From Achromobacter sp. Bel (GTDB lineage Bacteria > Pseudomonadota > Gammaproteobacteria > Burkholderiales > Burkholderiaceae_B): DNA of 64,000 bases. This document shows, in pieces, positions 29,278 through 37,741 of the stretch (its first letter is position 1; each line of letters starts with the position of its first letter). The notes below the pieces were generated by a model, which ran no database searches, was not told the origin of the DNA, and saw only the letters and a program-made list of their open reading frames with translations. Made by a program: the position numbers and the translations under genes. The stretch spans positions 59,378 to 123,377 of the forward strand of contig NZ_JABBJN010000013.1 in the NCBI RefSeq assembly GCF_012928505.1. The letters run 5' to 3'.

Positions 29278-30975
29278 ATGTCCTCGCTTTACTGGCCCTA
29301 CTTCATCGCGGACTATTACCGCGGGCTGGAAATCGTGACCGCCATCGTGGGCGTGGTCATCCTGCTCTCGAGCCTGGATGACCTGTTCATCGACGCCTGG
29401 TTCTGGCTGCGCGAGCTCAAGCGTTCCCTGACGGTCAAGCGCCGCTACACCCCGCTGTCGGCCGAGCAGTTGCGTGCCAAGGAGGAACAGCCGCTGGCGA
29501 TCATGGTGCCCGCGTGGCTGGAGTACGACGTGATCTCGTCGATGCTGGAAACGATGGTGTCGACGCTGGAATACAAGAACTACATGATCTTCGCCGGCAC
29601 GTATCAGAACGACCAGCGGACGATCGACGAAGTGGAGCGCATGCGCCGCCGCTACCGGCAATTGGTCCGCGTGGAGGTGCCCCATGACGGGCCCACCTGC
29701 AAGGCCGACTGCCTGAACTGGATCGTGCAAGCCATCTTTGCCCAGGACGAGAAGCAACCGGTGCCGTTCGCCGGCGTCATCCTGCATGACAGCGAGGACG
29801 TGCTGCACCCGCTGGAGCTCAAGTACTACAACTACCTGCTGCCGCGCATCGATTTCATCCAGCTGCCGGTGACGTCGCTGGAGCGCCATTGGTATGAATT
29901 GGTCGCCGGCACCTACATGGATGAGTTCGCGGAATGGCACACCAAGGACCTGGTGGTGCGCGAAAGCCTGTCCAAGATGGTTCCGTCCGCCGGCGTGGGC
30001 ACCTGCTTTTCGCGCCATGCCATGGTGGCGCTTGCCGCCGAAACCAACAACCAGCCCTTCAACACGGACACGCTGACCGAAGACTATGACATCGGCGCGC
30101 GGCTGGCCCAGCGCGGCATGAAACAGATCTTCGGCAAATTCCGCGTGGAATACGTGACCCGGCGGCGCTCGTGGTTCGGGCTGGGACCTGAAAAGATATC
30201 GACCATCAGGATGCCGCTGGGCGTGCGCGAGTATTTCCCCAACACCTTCCGCACCGCCTACCGGCAGAAAGCCCGCTGGACCCTGGGGATCGGCCTGCAA
30301 GGCTGGCAGCAGGTGGGCTGGACCGGATCGCTGGCCACCAAGTACCTGCTGTTCCGGGACCGCAAGGGGCTGGTCACCTCGTTCATCGCCATTCTGGCGT
30401 ATGTGTTGCTGGCCAACTTCTTCCTGTTTTTCCTGGCGGACAAGTTCGGCTGGTGGACGGTGTACTACCCGTCTTACTTCCGGCCCGGCGGGTGGCTGGT
30501 GACGCTGATGTGGATCAACGCGGTGGCCCTGCTGCTGCGCGTGGTGCAGCGGGCCTACTTCGTCGGCCACATGTATGGCTGGGAACACGCCATGCTGTCG
30601 ATCCCCCGGATGATCGTCGGCAACTTCATCAATGCGATGGCGGCGGCACGCGCCTGGCGCCTGTTCATCATGCACCTGATCACCGGCAAGCGCCTGGCAT
30701 GGGACAAGACCATGCACGACTTCCCCAGCACCGACCAGCTGTCGCAGCAGCGCAAGCGGCTGGGCGAACTGCTGCTGTCGTGGCAGGCCATCGACCAGGA
30801 CACGCTGTCGCGCGCGCTTGAGATCCAGGCGCGCGAGAAAAAGCCATTGGGCAAGATCCTGATGGAGCAAGGGTGGCTGGACGAGCGCACGCTCAATGAG
30901 GCCATCGATTTCCAACAAGCGGGACAGGAGGCGCCGCCGCCCCCGCATGCAGATGACAAACCCGCGACGACATGA
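29278..30975 (+). CDS. nfrB: NfrB-like membrane glycosyltransferase with C-terminal MshEN c-di-GMP-binding domain
   Basis: Polymerises and probably exports the glycan across the inner membrane. It has 565 residues: N-terminal helix (about 15-35), a GT2 domain with DSED near 165, TED at 267-269 and QKARW at 330-334, then membrane helices between about 360 and 450. The C-terminus holds two 24-residue MshEN motifs at 494-517 and 523-546 with the 5-residue spacer AREKK. Both have the LG..L...........L..A...Q pattern; the first begins RLGELLL. This is the known c-di-GMP-binding signature, so synthesis is expected to be switched on by c-di-GMP, as in E. coli NfrB. Confidence 0.9.
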   Translation: MSSLYWPYFIADYYRGLEIVTAIVGVVILLSSLDDLFIDAWFWLRELKRSLTVKRRYTPLSAEQLRAKEEQPLAIMVPAWLEYDVISSMLETMVSTLEYKNYMIFAGTYQNDQRTIDEVERMRRRYRQLVRVEVPHDGPTCKADCLNWIVQAIFAQDEKQPVPFAGVILHDSEDVLHPLELKYYNYLLPRIDFIQLPVTSLERHWYELVAGTYMDEFAEWHTKDLVVRESLSKMVPSAGVGTCFSRHAMVALAAETNNQPFNTDTLTEDYDIGARLAQRGMKQIFGKFRVEYVTRRRSWFGLGPEKISTIRMPLGVREYFPNTFRTAYRQKARWTLGIGLQGWQQVGWTGSLATKYLLFRDRKGLVTSFIAILAYVLLANFFLFFLADKFGWWTVYYPSYFRPGGWLVTLMWINAVALLLRVVQRAYFVGHMYGWEHAMLSIPRMIVGNFINAMAAARAWRLFIMHLITGKRLAWDKTMHDFPSTDQLSQQRKRLGELLLSWQAIDQDTLSRALEIQAREKKPLGKILMEQGWLDERTLNEAIDFQQAGQEAPPPPHADDKPATT

Positions 30976-33737
30976 CTCCGCTGACCCGTTCGCTCATCTT
31001 GTCCGCCGCGCTGGCATGCGTGTGGGCGGCGGCGCCTGCCACCGCTCAAACCCCGGGCCAGGCTCCGGCCAAGACGGAAGCGCCGCTGGAAGGCGCCGCT
31101 TGGCAGTTTGCCGATGAAGGCTACAAGAACTACGACGCAGGCAAGTATGAACTTGCCCAGCGGCAGGCGGAATCCGCCATCGCCCTGCGCCCCGACGTGG
31201 AACGGCTGCGCCTGCTGCTGATCTATTCGCTGCAGAAGCAAGGCAAGCTCAAGGAGGCCGACCAGGCCGCCGCCGACGCCATCGGCAACGGCCTGGATAC
31301 GCCCGCCTTGCGGCAGGCCCGCGCCAACCTCAAGCCACAGGCCGCGCCCAAACCGACCGGCAACGCGGCCGCCGGCGCATCCGGCGGCCCAGCCACGACT
31401 TCCGCCTACCGCCGTGGCTTTCCCATCGCCACGCGCGCCTATGCTGACTACAACCGCGCCGACTACCCGGCGGCCGCGCGCGGGGCCGAACAGGCGTTCC
31501 GGATCGACCCCAAGCAAGGCGCCTGGGCCATGCTGTGGCTGGACGCGCTGGAAGCCCAGGGCAAGTACGAGGACGCCGATGCCGCCGCCGCCCGGGCGAT
31601 TGCGCTGGGTGCACCGAACAAGAACGACTTGACCGCCCGCCAGCAGACGATGAAGCGGCGCATGGCGATCAAGCCGGCCGAAGCGGGCTACCAGGCCCTG
31701 ATCGCCAATCGGCCCGGCGACGCCGTGCCGCTGGCGCGCCAGGCCGTGGCGCTGGCGCCCGATACCGCCAGCCATCGCCTGCTGCTCATCAGCGCGCTGA
31801 TGCTGGACAACCAATTGCAGGCCGCCGAAGACGCCGCGACGGACGCGATGAAGCAGGACGATGAAAACACCGTGGCGCTGGTCATGCGGGCCTATCTGCG
31901 CCAGCGCCAGGGCAAGACCGATCTGGCGGATGCCGACTTCGACGCCGCCCTCAAACAGGACTGGCTGGACGATGACCAGCGCCGCAACATCCGGTTGATC
32001 GCGGCCGATGCATCGCTGGCCGCCGGCGAAAACGCGCGCGCGCTGGCCTTGATGCAGCCGCTGGGCGCCAAGGACGACGCGGCGCAGACCCGCATCAAGC
32101 GCGCGCGCTCGCGCCCGGCGGTGCCTGCCACGCTGACTTTGGCCAACTACCCCGCCCCCGTGCAGGATTGTCGCGACACGCCCTACGGCACGTCGTGCGA
32201 GCTGCTGCCCTCGGACGCGGCCGGCAGCGGCGGCCCGGCCTCGCTGGCCTATGCCGCCTATGCGCGCGAGGACTACCAGGAAGCCATTGCCCAGGCCCGC
32301 CAGGCGGTGGCGCAAGACCCGGCCAACAAAGAGCTCCAGCGCCTGCTGACCACCACGCTGGCCGCCGGCAACCGCGCGCAATTGGCGGAAGCGAACCAGC
32401 GCATGACCGAGGCGCTGGCGGCCCAACCCGACGACCCCACGCTGCTGATGCAGCGTGGCTATCTGCACCAACGCATGAAACAGCCCAAGCTGGCGCTGCA
32501 GGACTTCCAGGCGGCGCGCGCGACAGGCAAGGCGCCCCCCACCGTGATCCTGGATGAGGGCTATGCGCTGTCGGGCGTGGGCGACAAGCGCGGCGCGGTC
32601 GACAAACTGAAGCAAGCCATCGACGAAGCCGATGCCGGCAGGCTGGAACTGACGCCGCAGCAGCGCTTCGACACCCGCAACGGCATCGCGGGGCTGGACC
32701 GCGAATGGGGCGGTTATTTTTCCGCCGGCTACCGGGGCGCGCGGCCTGCGTCGGCGGGCCTCGGCGGCGCGGCGATCACGGTGCCGGGTGATGCCGTGTT
32801 CAGTACGGCGGAGATATTCTGGCGCCCCTCGAGCTTCCTTAATTCTTCTACGCAGACCTTCGAGCTGTATGGACGTTTTTCCAACACGCTATATGACAAG
32901 GGGGGAAGGACCGAGGAACAGACGGTGTCGGATCCCTGCCCGTCTGGAGAGGTAATTAATGTCAGCGAAACACGAAACCAAGGGATCGCTGGCTTGCCGA
33001 CGACGATTGGTGCCCTGGGGATGCGGTTCACGCCGTCGACCGACGTCGGGCTTACGTTCGGGCTGGAACGACAGTTCAATCTGGGAACAGCGACTCGACG
33101 AGGCACATTCAGCCCTGACCCGGCTGAGTTGCGCTGCGATCTGAACAACCAGAACAAAACGGCCCATTACCAAACCACAGCGGACAACGGCGCCTGGCTG
33201 GCCTATGTGACTTACGGCTTATATGAAGGCACCACCCTTAGGATCGACCGTCCCGATTGGTTCACGATGGAAGGTTATCTCCAGGCCGGCTACTCATGGC
33301 AGGATTCTCCGGCCAAGCTTTGGCAGCACAACAACGCAACGGGTGAGGACGACGAAAAGCGGTCCGGGCGATTAAAGCGAGACCAGGCATTCGGCACTGC
33401 GGAATTGCGTGTAGGCCGCAGCTACCGCGTTGACGCTATCAGCGACAAGTTGGTCTTCTTTCCCTACGGGGTCGTGGGAGCCGACTGGCTATGGAACAAG
33501 AACAGCGTGTCGGGCCTGGAAATCAAGGGTGTCGATTCATATCGGCTACTTGGCGGCGGCTCATCCTGGTCCCTGGGCGCCGGCCCCGGCTTCAACGTCC
33601 GCTACTGGTTCCGCGAGGACCACTACAACGCGCCGCGCTCCTATCTGGACCTCACGACGCAATACCGCTTCAACATCGGCGGTGGGGCGGCTGACCGCGC
33701 CCGAGGCCTGTTCATCAACCTGACCCTGTCGTACTGA
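30972..33737 (+). CDS. nfrA: NfrA-like TPR/beta-barrel outer-membrane export protein (phage N4 receptor homologue)
   Basis: A 921-residue protein. Signal peptide about 1-25 (ends ATAQTPG). Residues about 30-570 are TPR-like helical repeats expected in the periplasm. From about 580 (YFSAGYRGARPAS) the sequence becomes a beta-rich NfrA_C region, probably an outer-membrane barrel, ending in Tyr like many barrel proteins. It overlaps nfrB by four bases. NfrA of E. coli is the receptor of phage N4 and the exporter of the NfrB glycan. The barrel-coding part (about 32820-33560) is lower in GC than its surroundings and uses rarer codons, which suggests exchange or diversification. Confidence 0.85.
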   Translation: MTPLTRSLILSAALACVWAAAPATAQTPGQAPAKTEAPLEGAAWQFADEGYKNYDAGKYELAQRQAESAIALRPDVERLRLLLIYSLQKQGKLKEADQAAADAIGNGLDTPALRQARANLKPQAAPKPTGNAAAGASGGPATTSAYRRGFPIATRAYADYNRADYPAAARGAEQAFRIDPKQGAWAMLWLDALEAQGKYEDADAAAARAIALGAPNKNDLTARQQTMKRRMAIKPAEAGYQALIANRPGDAVPLARQAVALAPDTASHRLLLISALMLDNQLQAAEDAATDAMKQDDENTVALVMRAYLRQRQGKTDLADADFDAALKQDWLDDDQRRNIRLIAADASLAAGENARALALMQPLGAKDDAAQTRIKRARSRPAVPATLTLANYPAPVQDCRDTPYGTSCELLPSDAAGSGGPASLAYAAYAREDYQEAIAQARQAVAQDPANKELQRLLTTTLAAGNRAQLAEANQRMTEALAAQPDDPTLLMQRGYLHQRMKQPKLALQDFQAARATGKAPPTVILDEGYALSGVGDKRGAVDKLKQAIDEADAGRLELTPQQRFDTRNGIAGLDREWGGYFSAGYRGARPASAGLGGAAITVPGDAVFSTAEIFWRPSSFLNSSTQTFELYGRFSNTLYDKGGRTEEQTVSDPCPSGEVINVSETRNQGIAGLPTTIGALGMRFTPSTDVGLTFGLERQFNLGTATRRGTFSPDPAELRCDLNNQNKTAHYQTTADNGAWLAYVTYGLYEGTTLRIDRPDWFTMEGYLQAGYSWQDSPAKLWQHNNATGEDDEKRSGRLKRDQAFGTAELRVGRSYRVDAISDKLVFFPYGVVGADWLWNKNSVSGLEIKGVDSYRLLGGGSSWSLGAGPGFNVRYWFREDHYNAPRSYLDLTTQYRFNIGGGAADRARGLFINLTLSY

Positions 33738-33775
33738 CGACGCGCCGACCCGCACCGAACAAGGAGTCCGTCTTC

Positions 33776-34756
33776 ATGAAAACCCCTTTCCCCTTCTCCC
33801 GCCGCCTGGCGATGGGCCTGTCCGCCGCGCTGCTGGCCGTTGCCGCGCACGCGCAGGAAGGCTCGTCCATCGTGATCCAGGGCAAGGACAACTGGTTGTT
33901 CCCGGGCTGGGGCAGCCTCACGCAGGTCGACACGCGCGGCATCGACGCCTCGACCCAGTTGGTGCGCGAAACCCGCGACGCGCTGGCGGCCAAGGGCGTC
34001 CAGCTGGAAGTGCTGGTGCTGCCGGACAAAACGCTGTTCTATCAAGACAAGCTGCCCGATGGGAAATCGCTTAGCGCAGACGTGAAGAAGCGCTATCAGA
34101 CCATCCAGGACAAGCTGAAGCAGGCGGGCGTGTCGACCTTTGACGACGAAGCCGTGCTCAAGCGCGTAAAGGACGGCGGCAAGGATGTCTTCTATCGCAC
34201 CGACCAGCACTGGACGCAGGCGGCGGCCGACGCCACCGCCGAAGCGCTGGCGCAGCGCATCCAGCAAGACGTGAAGACGTTGGCGGGCAAACCCGGCACG
34301 GGCATGCCGCTGGGCAGCGTGGTCAACGAACGCCGGTACGGCGATCTGGCTGAACTGTTCCTGACGCCAGACCAGCGCAAGCAGGCCGGCCGCGAGACCT
34401 TCACCGTGCGCCGCCAGGCCGACAACCAGAGCCTGCTGGACGACGCGCCCGCCCCCGTCCACGTTACCGGCCACAGCATGGTGCAGCCGTATTTCGGTTT
34501 TCCGCAAAAGCTGTCTAACGTGCTGGACCGCCCGGTCTCCGTGAATTGGAAGCCCGGTAACGTCGGGCACTGGATCATGCTGCTGGAATACCTGGAGTCG
34601 CCCGCCTTCAAGCAGAACAAGCCGCAAGTGCTGGTCTGGCAGATGTTCGAGCCGACCTATGCGCAGGGGCCGGACGCCAAGGGCTTATGGGACAACGCGT
34701 CCATCATGGGCGTAGACACCTGGCGCAGCCGCATGAAGGCCGCCATTGGCAAGTAG
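33776..34756 (+). CDS. AlgX/AlgJ-like SGNH-type acyltransferase, periplasmic
   Basis: A 326-residue secreted protein. The signal peptide (about 1-26) ends AHAQ. GKDNWLFPGWG is the AlgX/AlgJ entry motif. The likely catalytic triad is D143 and H145 in YRTDQHW and S234 in TGHSM, in the order known for AlgX (Asp-x-His, then Ser in a GxS-type loop). AlgX transfers acetyl groups to alginate in the periplasm; here the acceptor is probably the NfrB-made glycan. A strong AAGGAG precedes the start. The next gene encodes a second member of the same family. Confidence 0.82.
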   Translation: MKTPFPFSRRLAMGLSAALLAVAAHAQEGSSIVIQGKDNWLFPGWGSLTQVDTRGIDASTQLVRETRDALAAKGVQLEVLVLPDKTLFYQDKLPDGKSLSADVKKRYQTIQDKLKQAGVSTFDDEAVLKRVKDGGKDVFYRTDQHWTQAAADATAEALAQRIQQDVKTLAGKPGTGMPLGSVVNERRYGDLAELFLTPDQRKQAGRETFTVRRQADNQSLLDDAPAPVHVTGHSMVQPYFGFPQKLSNVLDRPVSVNWKPGNVGHWIMLLEYLESPAFKQNKPQVLVWQMFEPTYAQGPDAKGLWDNASIMGVDTWRSRMKAAIGK

Positions 34757-34760
34757 CGCC

Positions 34761-35855
34761 GTGGAGCCCTCCGACAAAACCGTCGCGCCCAGCCACCGGC
34801 TGAGCGCCTGCGTGGTCGCGCTGCTGCTGGCGGCCGGCCTGGGATGGGGCGTCTGGTGCCTGGTCGACGCCAAGATCAGCCCGGCCGAGGTGTCGCCCTC
34901 CGCCTGGGCCGACGGATCGGCGGGCGGCGTGTTGAACAAAGCCATGCATCTGCCCAGGCAGGCCGACGTGGACACCTGGAACGCCTCGGTGCGCTACCGC
35001 GTACTGGGCGATCTGGGCGACCAGGTCGCGATGGGCTGCCCGCAATGGCTGTTCTACCGCGACGGATTGCGCCCGCAACCGGGCGTCCATGTTTTCAATG
35101 AACGCGTGCGCCTGATGCGGCACTGGGTGGATGAACTGCGCAAGAAGCAGGTGCAGGTGCTGGTCGTCGCCGTGCCGGATAAATCGCGTATCGAAGCTGA
35201 CCGGCTCTGCGGCCTGCCGGTGTCGATGCCGATGCGCCGGACGCTGGATGCATGGCAGGATGCCTTGCGCGCGCAGGGCGTGCCTTTCGTGGACCTGCGC
35301 GATGCGCTGCAGGCCGCGCCCGCCCCCCGCTTCTTCCGCACCGATGTGCACATGAATGCGCAGGGCGCGCAGGCCGCCGCGCAGCGCGTGGCCGAGGCGG
35401 CCTTGCCCCTGTTGCAAGGGCCCGGCACGCAAGCGTTCAAGACCGATGCCCCAGCGCCCGCCGCGACGCGGATGGGCGACCTGATCGTGCTGGCAGGGCT
35501 GGAGCATGCGCGGCCGGGCTGGCGCCCCGAGCTGGAAGTGGTTGCGGAACAGAAAATCGAACCCGTGCGCGCCGGCGGGCTGCTGGACGAAGCGCCGCCC
35601 GTGCAAGTGCTGCTGGCGGGCACGTCCAACGGCCGCCGCAGCCAGTTCGCGCAACGGCTGGGCATCGGCCTGGGCCGCGAAGTCTGGAACATGAGCCTGG
35701 ACGGCGGGCAGTTCTCGGGAGCGTTGCAGATCGCGCTGAAGCAGCGCGATCAATGGCCCAAGAGCCTGAAGGTGCTGATCTGGGAATTCTCGGAAAACGC
35801 CTTGTCCCTGCCGCTGACCCCGGACGAAAAGGCCGTGCTGGCCGGCCTGCCGTAG
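34761..35855 (+). CDS. AlgJ-like membrane-anchored SGNH acyltransferase
   Basis: A 364-residue protein with an uncleaved N-terminal helix (about 15-36) and a periplasmic AlgJ/AlgX domain. QWLFYRDGL is the entry motif; the likely triad is D195 and H197 in FRTDVHMN and S289 in AGTSNGRRSQF. GTG 34761, four bases after the preceding stop, is used as start; TTG 34746 with GAAGG upstream is an alternative. It probably acts with the preceding protein and the MBOAT, either as relay or as second transferase. Unlike the preceding protein it stays attached to the inner membrane. Confidence 0.78.
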   Translation: MEPSDKTVAPSHRLSACVVALLLAAGLGWGVWCLVDAKISPAEVSPSAWADGSAGGVLNKAMHLPRQADVDTWNASVRYRVLGDLGDQVAMGCPQWLFYRDGLRPQPGVHVFNERVRLMRHWVDELRKKQVQVLVVAVPDKSRIEADRLCGLPVSMPMRRTLDAWQDALRAQGVPFVDLRDALQAAPAPRFFRTDVHMNAQGAQAAAQRVAEAALPLLQGPGTQAFKTDAPAPAATRMGDLIVLAGLEHARPGWRPELEVVAEQKIEPVRAGGLLDEAPPVQVLLAGTSNGRRSQFAQRLGIGLGREVWNMSLDGGQFSGALQIALKQRDQWPKSLKVLIWEFSENALSLPLTPDEKAVLAGLP

Positions 35856-35864
35856 CGAACCAAG

Positions 35865-37445
35865 ATGCTATTCAACTCCTACCTGTTCCTGCTGATCTTC
35901 CTGCCGGTCACACTCGCCGTCTATTACGCGCTGGGACCCTTGAACGTGCGCCTGGCGGCGTTGTGGCTGTGCCTGACTTCGCTGGTCTTCTATGGCTGGT
36001 GGAACCCGCAGTTCGTGGTGCTCCTGGCCGGCTCCATCGCGTTCAACTACGTGGTCAGCCAGTTGATCCTGCACAACGCGGGACGGCCCCGGCTGCAAGG
36101 GCTGATCGTGGGACTGGGCGTGGGCGCGGACCTGGTGCTGCTGTTCCATTACAAGTACTTCGCCACGCTGCTGAACTTCCTGACCGACCTGGGGGTGACT
36201 CAAACAACGATGGACGACATCATCCTGCCGTTGGGTATTTCGTTCTTCACGTTCACGCAGATCGGCTATCTGCTGGATTGCAAGGCGGGCGTGGTGAAGG
36301 AGCGCAGCCTGCTCAGCTACGTGCTGTTCGTCACGTTCTTTCCGCACTTGATCGCCGGCCCCATCCTGCATCACAAGGAGATGATGCCGCAGTTCGCGCA
36401 ACCCGAGAACTATCGCTTCAGGGCCGAAAACCTGTCGGTCGGCGCCATGCTGTTCGTGATCGGGCTGGCCAAGAAGGTGCTGCTGGCCGATGGCATCGCG
36501 CCCTATGCGGACGCCGGCTTTGCCGCGCCGGGCGAATTGATGTTCTGGGGATCGTGGGGCGCCAGCGTCTGCTACGCGCTGCAGCTGTACTTCGATTTTT
36601 CGGGCTACTCGGACATGGCGCTGGGCCTGGCCAAAATGTTCGGCATCCGCTTCCCGCTGAACTTCAATTCACCCTACAAAGCCAGCAGCATCATCGATTT
36701 CTGGGCGCGCTGGCACATGACGCTGACCCGCTACATCACCGCCTACCTGTACTACCCCGTGGCGATGGCGGTGTCGAAATGGCGCACGGACCGGAACCTG
36801 CCGGTGGGGTCCGCGGGTATCAGCACGGCGGGCGGATTCGTCAGCAGCATCGTGTTCCCGACACTGTTCACGATGACGCTGGCCGGCGTGTGGCACGGCG
36901 CGGGCCTGCAGTTCATCGTCTTCGGGCTGCTGCACGCCATGTACCTGTCGGTGAACCACGCCTGGCGGATCTTCGTAGTGGGCCGCAAGCCAGCCGCCGC
37001 GCGCAAGGTGGGCGGCGCCAAGCGCGCGCTGTGCATCCTGCTGACCTTCGTGGCGGTACTGGTGGCGCAGGCGTTCTTCCGCGCCCATGGCGTGGGCGAC
37101 GCGATGCTGCTGATGCAGGGCATGGTGGGCATGCGCGGCATGGAATCGCTGGACCTGTCCACGCATGTGGCCGGTCTGGCCTGGGGCGACGCCTGGCGCG
37201 TCGTCGTGGGCCATCACCTGCAACTGGTCTATGCGGTCGTGTTGCTTGGCATCGCCTGGTTCACGCCCAATGCGCACCAGATCCTGGGCCGTTATTCGCC
37301 CGCGCTTTTCAAGACGCAGGAAGCGCCTCGCGCCTTCATGCGGTGGCGCCCCAACGCGGCCTGGCTGGCCGCGATGGGGGTGCTGCTCTTGCTTTGCCTG
37401 GTAAACCTGCACAAGGAAACCCGGTTCCTCTATTTCCAATTCTGA
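35865..37445 (+). CDS. MBOAT family O-acyltransferase (AlgI/DltB-like)
   Basis: A 526-residue polytopic membrane protein that moves an acyl group across the inner membrane. MBOAT signatures: NYVVSQLI, LPLGISFFTFTQIGYL, FFPHLIAGPI, YFDFSGYSDMALG, FWARWHMTLT and the catalytic histidine H344 in GVWHGAG, with H357 in LLHAMYL. AlgI takes acetyl groups from the cytoplasm; DltB takes D-Ala from the DltC carrier. The presence of carrier and adenylating enzyme genes directly downstream favours a carrier-bound donor, while the AlgX/AlgJ/AlgF-type partners resemble the alginate system. It follows the AlgJ-like gene by 9 bp. Confidence 0.9.
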   Translation: MLFNSYLFLLIFLPVTLAVYYALGPLNVRLAALWLCLTSLVFYGWWNPQFVVLLAGSIAFNYVVSQLILHNAGRPRLQGLIVGLGVGADLVLLFHYKYFATLLNFLTDLGVTQTTMDDIILPLGISFFTFTQIGYLLDCKAGVVKERSLLSYVLFVTFFPHLIAGPILHHKEMMPQFAQPENYRFRAENLSVGAMLFVIGLAKKVLLADGIAPYADAGFAAPGELMFWGSWGASVCYALQLYFDFSGYSDMALGLAKMFGIRFPLNFNSPYKASSIIDFWARWHMTLTRYITAYLYYPVAMAVSKWRTDRNLPVGSAGISTAGGFVSSIVFPTLFTMTLAGVWHGAGLQFIVFGLLHAMYLSVNHAWRIFVVGRKPAAARKVGGAKRALCILLTFVAVLVAQAFFRAHGVGDAMLLMQGMVGMRGMESLDLSTHVAGLAWGDAWRVVVGHHLQLVYAVVLLGIAWFTPNAHQILGRYSPALFKTQEAPRAFMRWRPNAAWLAAMGVLLLLCLVNLHKETRFLYFQF

Positions 37446-37470
37446 CCGCGATGCGGTCCTGGAGCATCCT

Positions 37471-37710
37471 ATGGACATCAAGACCATCGAGGCCAAAGTC
37501 TCGGACATCATCGAAGGCATCATCCTGACCAAGGTCGACCCCGACACGCTGCTGATCGACTCCGGCCTCGTGGATTCGCTGGCCGCCGTGGACCTGGCGC
37601 TTGCCGTGGAACGCGAATTCGGCTGCAAGATCCCCCCGACCGAAATCGACGTGCACCTGGAGTCCGTGCACACGCTTGCCGCATTCATTGCGGAGAACGC
37701 CCGCGCGTGA
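37471..37710 (+). CDS. Acyl/peptidyl carrier protein (DltC-like)
   Basis: A 79-residue carrier protein. The phosphopantetheine attachment site is S36 in GLVDSLAAVDLA. A helix with EREFGCKIPP and a C-terminal helix LAAFIAENARA complete the four-helix fold. It lies 25 bp after the MBOAT gene and 31 bp before the DltA-like adenylating enzyme, the same set as dltB-dltC-dltA. It most likely carries the activated amino acid as a thioester for use by the MBOAT, and is the probable substrate of the dehydrogenase at the operon end. It needs a phosphopantetheinyl transferase from elsewhere. Confidence 0.88.
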   Translation: MDIKTIEAKVSDIIEGIILTKVDPDTLLIDSGLVDSLAAVDLALAVEREFGCKIPPTEIDVHLESVHTLAAFIAENARA

Positions 37711-37741
37711 CGCGCACGCCGGCCGCCAGGAGGACGGGACC

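Noticed and set aside
28081..30948. Long minus-strand open frame opposite the bcsB-like and nfrB genes
   Set aside because: Shadow of third-position GC bias in real genes; no motif, ribosome-binding site or conserved start.
27049..33737. Cellulose synthase operon
   Set aside because: A BcsB-like protein is present, but the glycosyltransferase lacks a PilZ domain and matches NfrB with MshEN; the outer-membrane partner is NfrA-like, and a 2-epimerase is present, so cellulose is unlikely.
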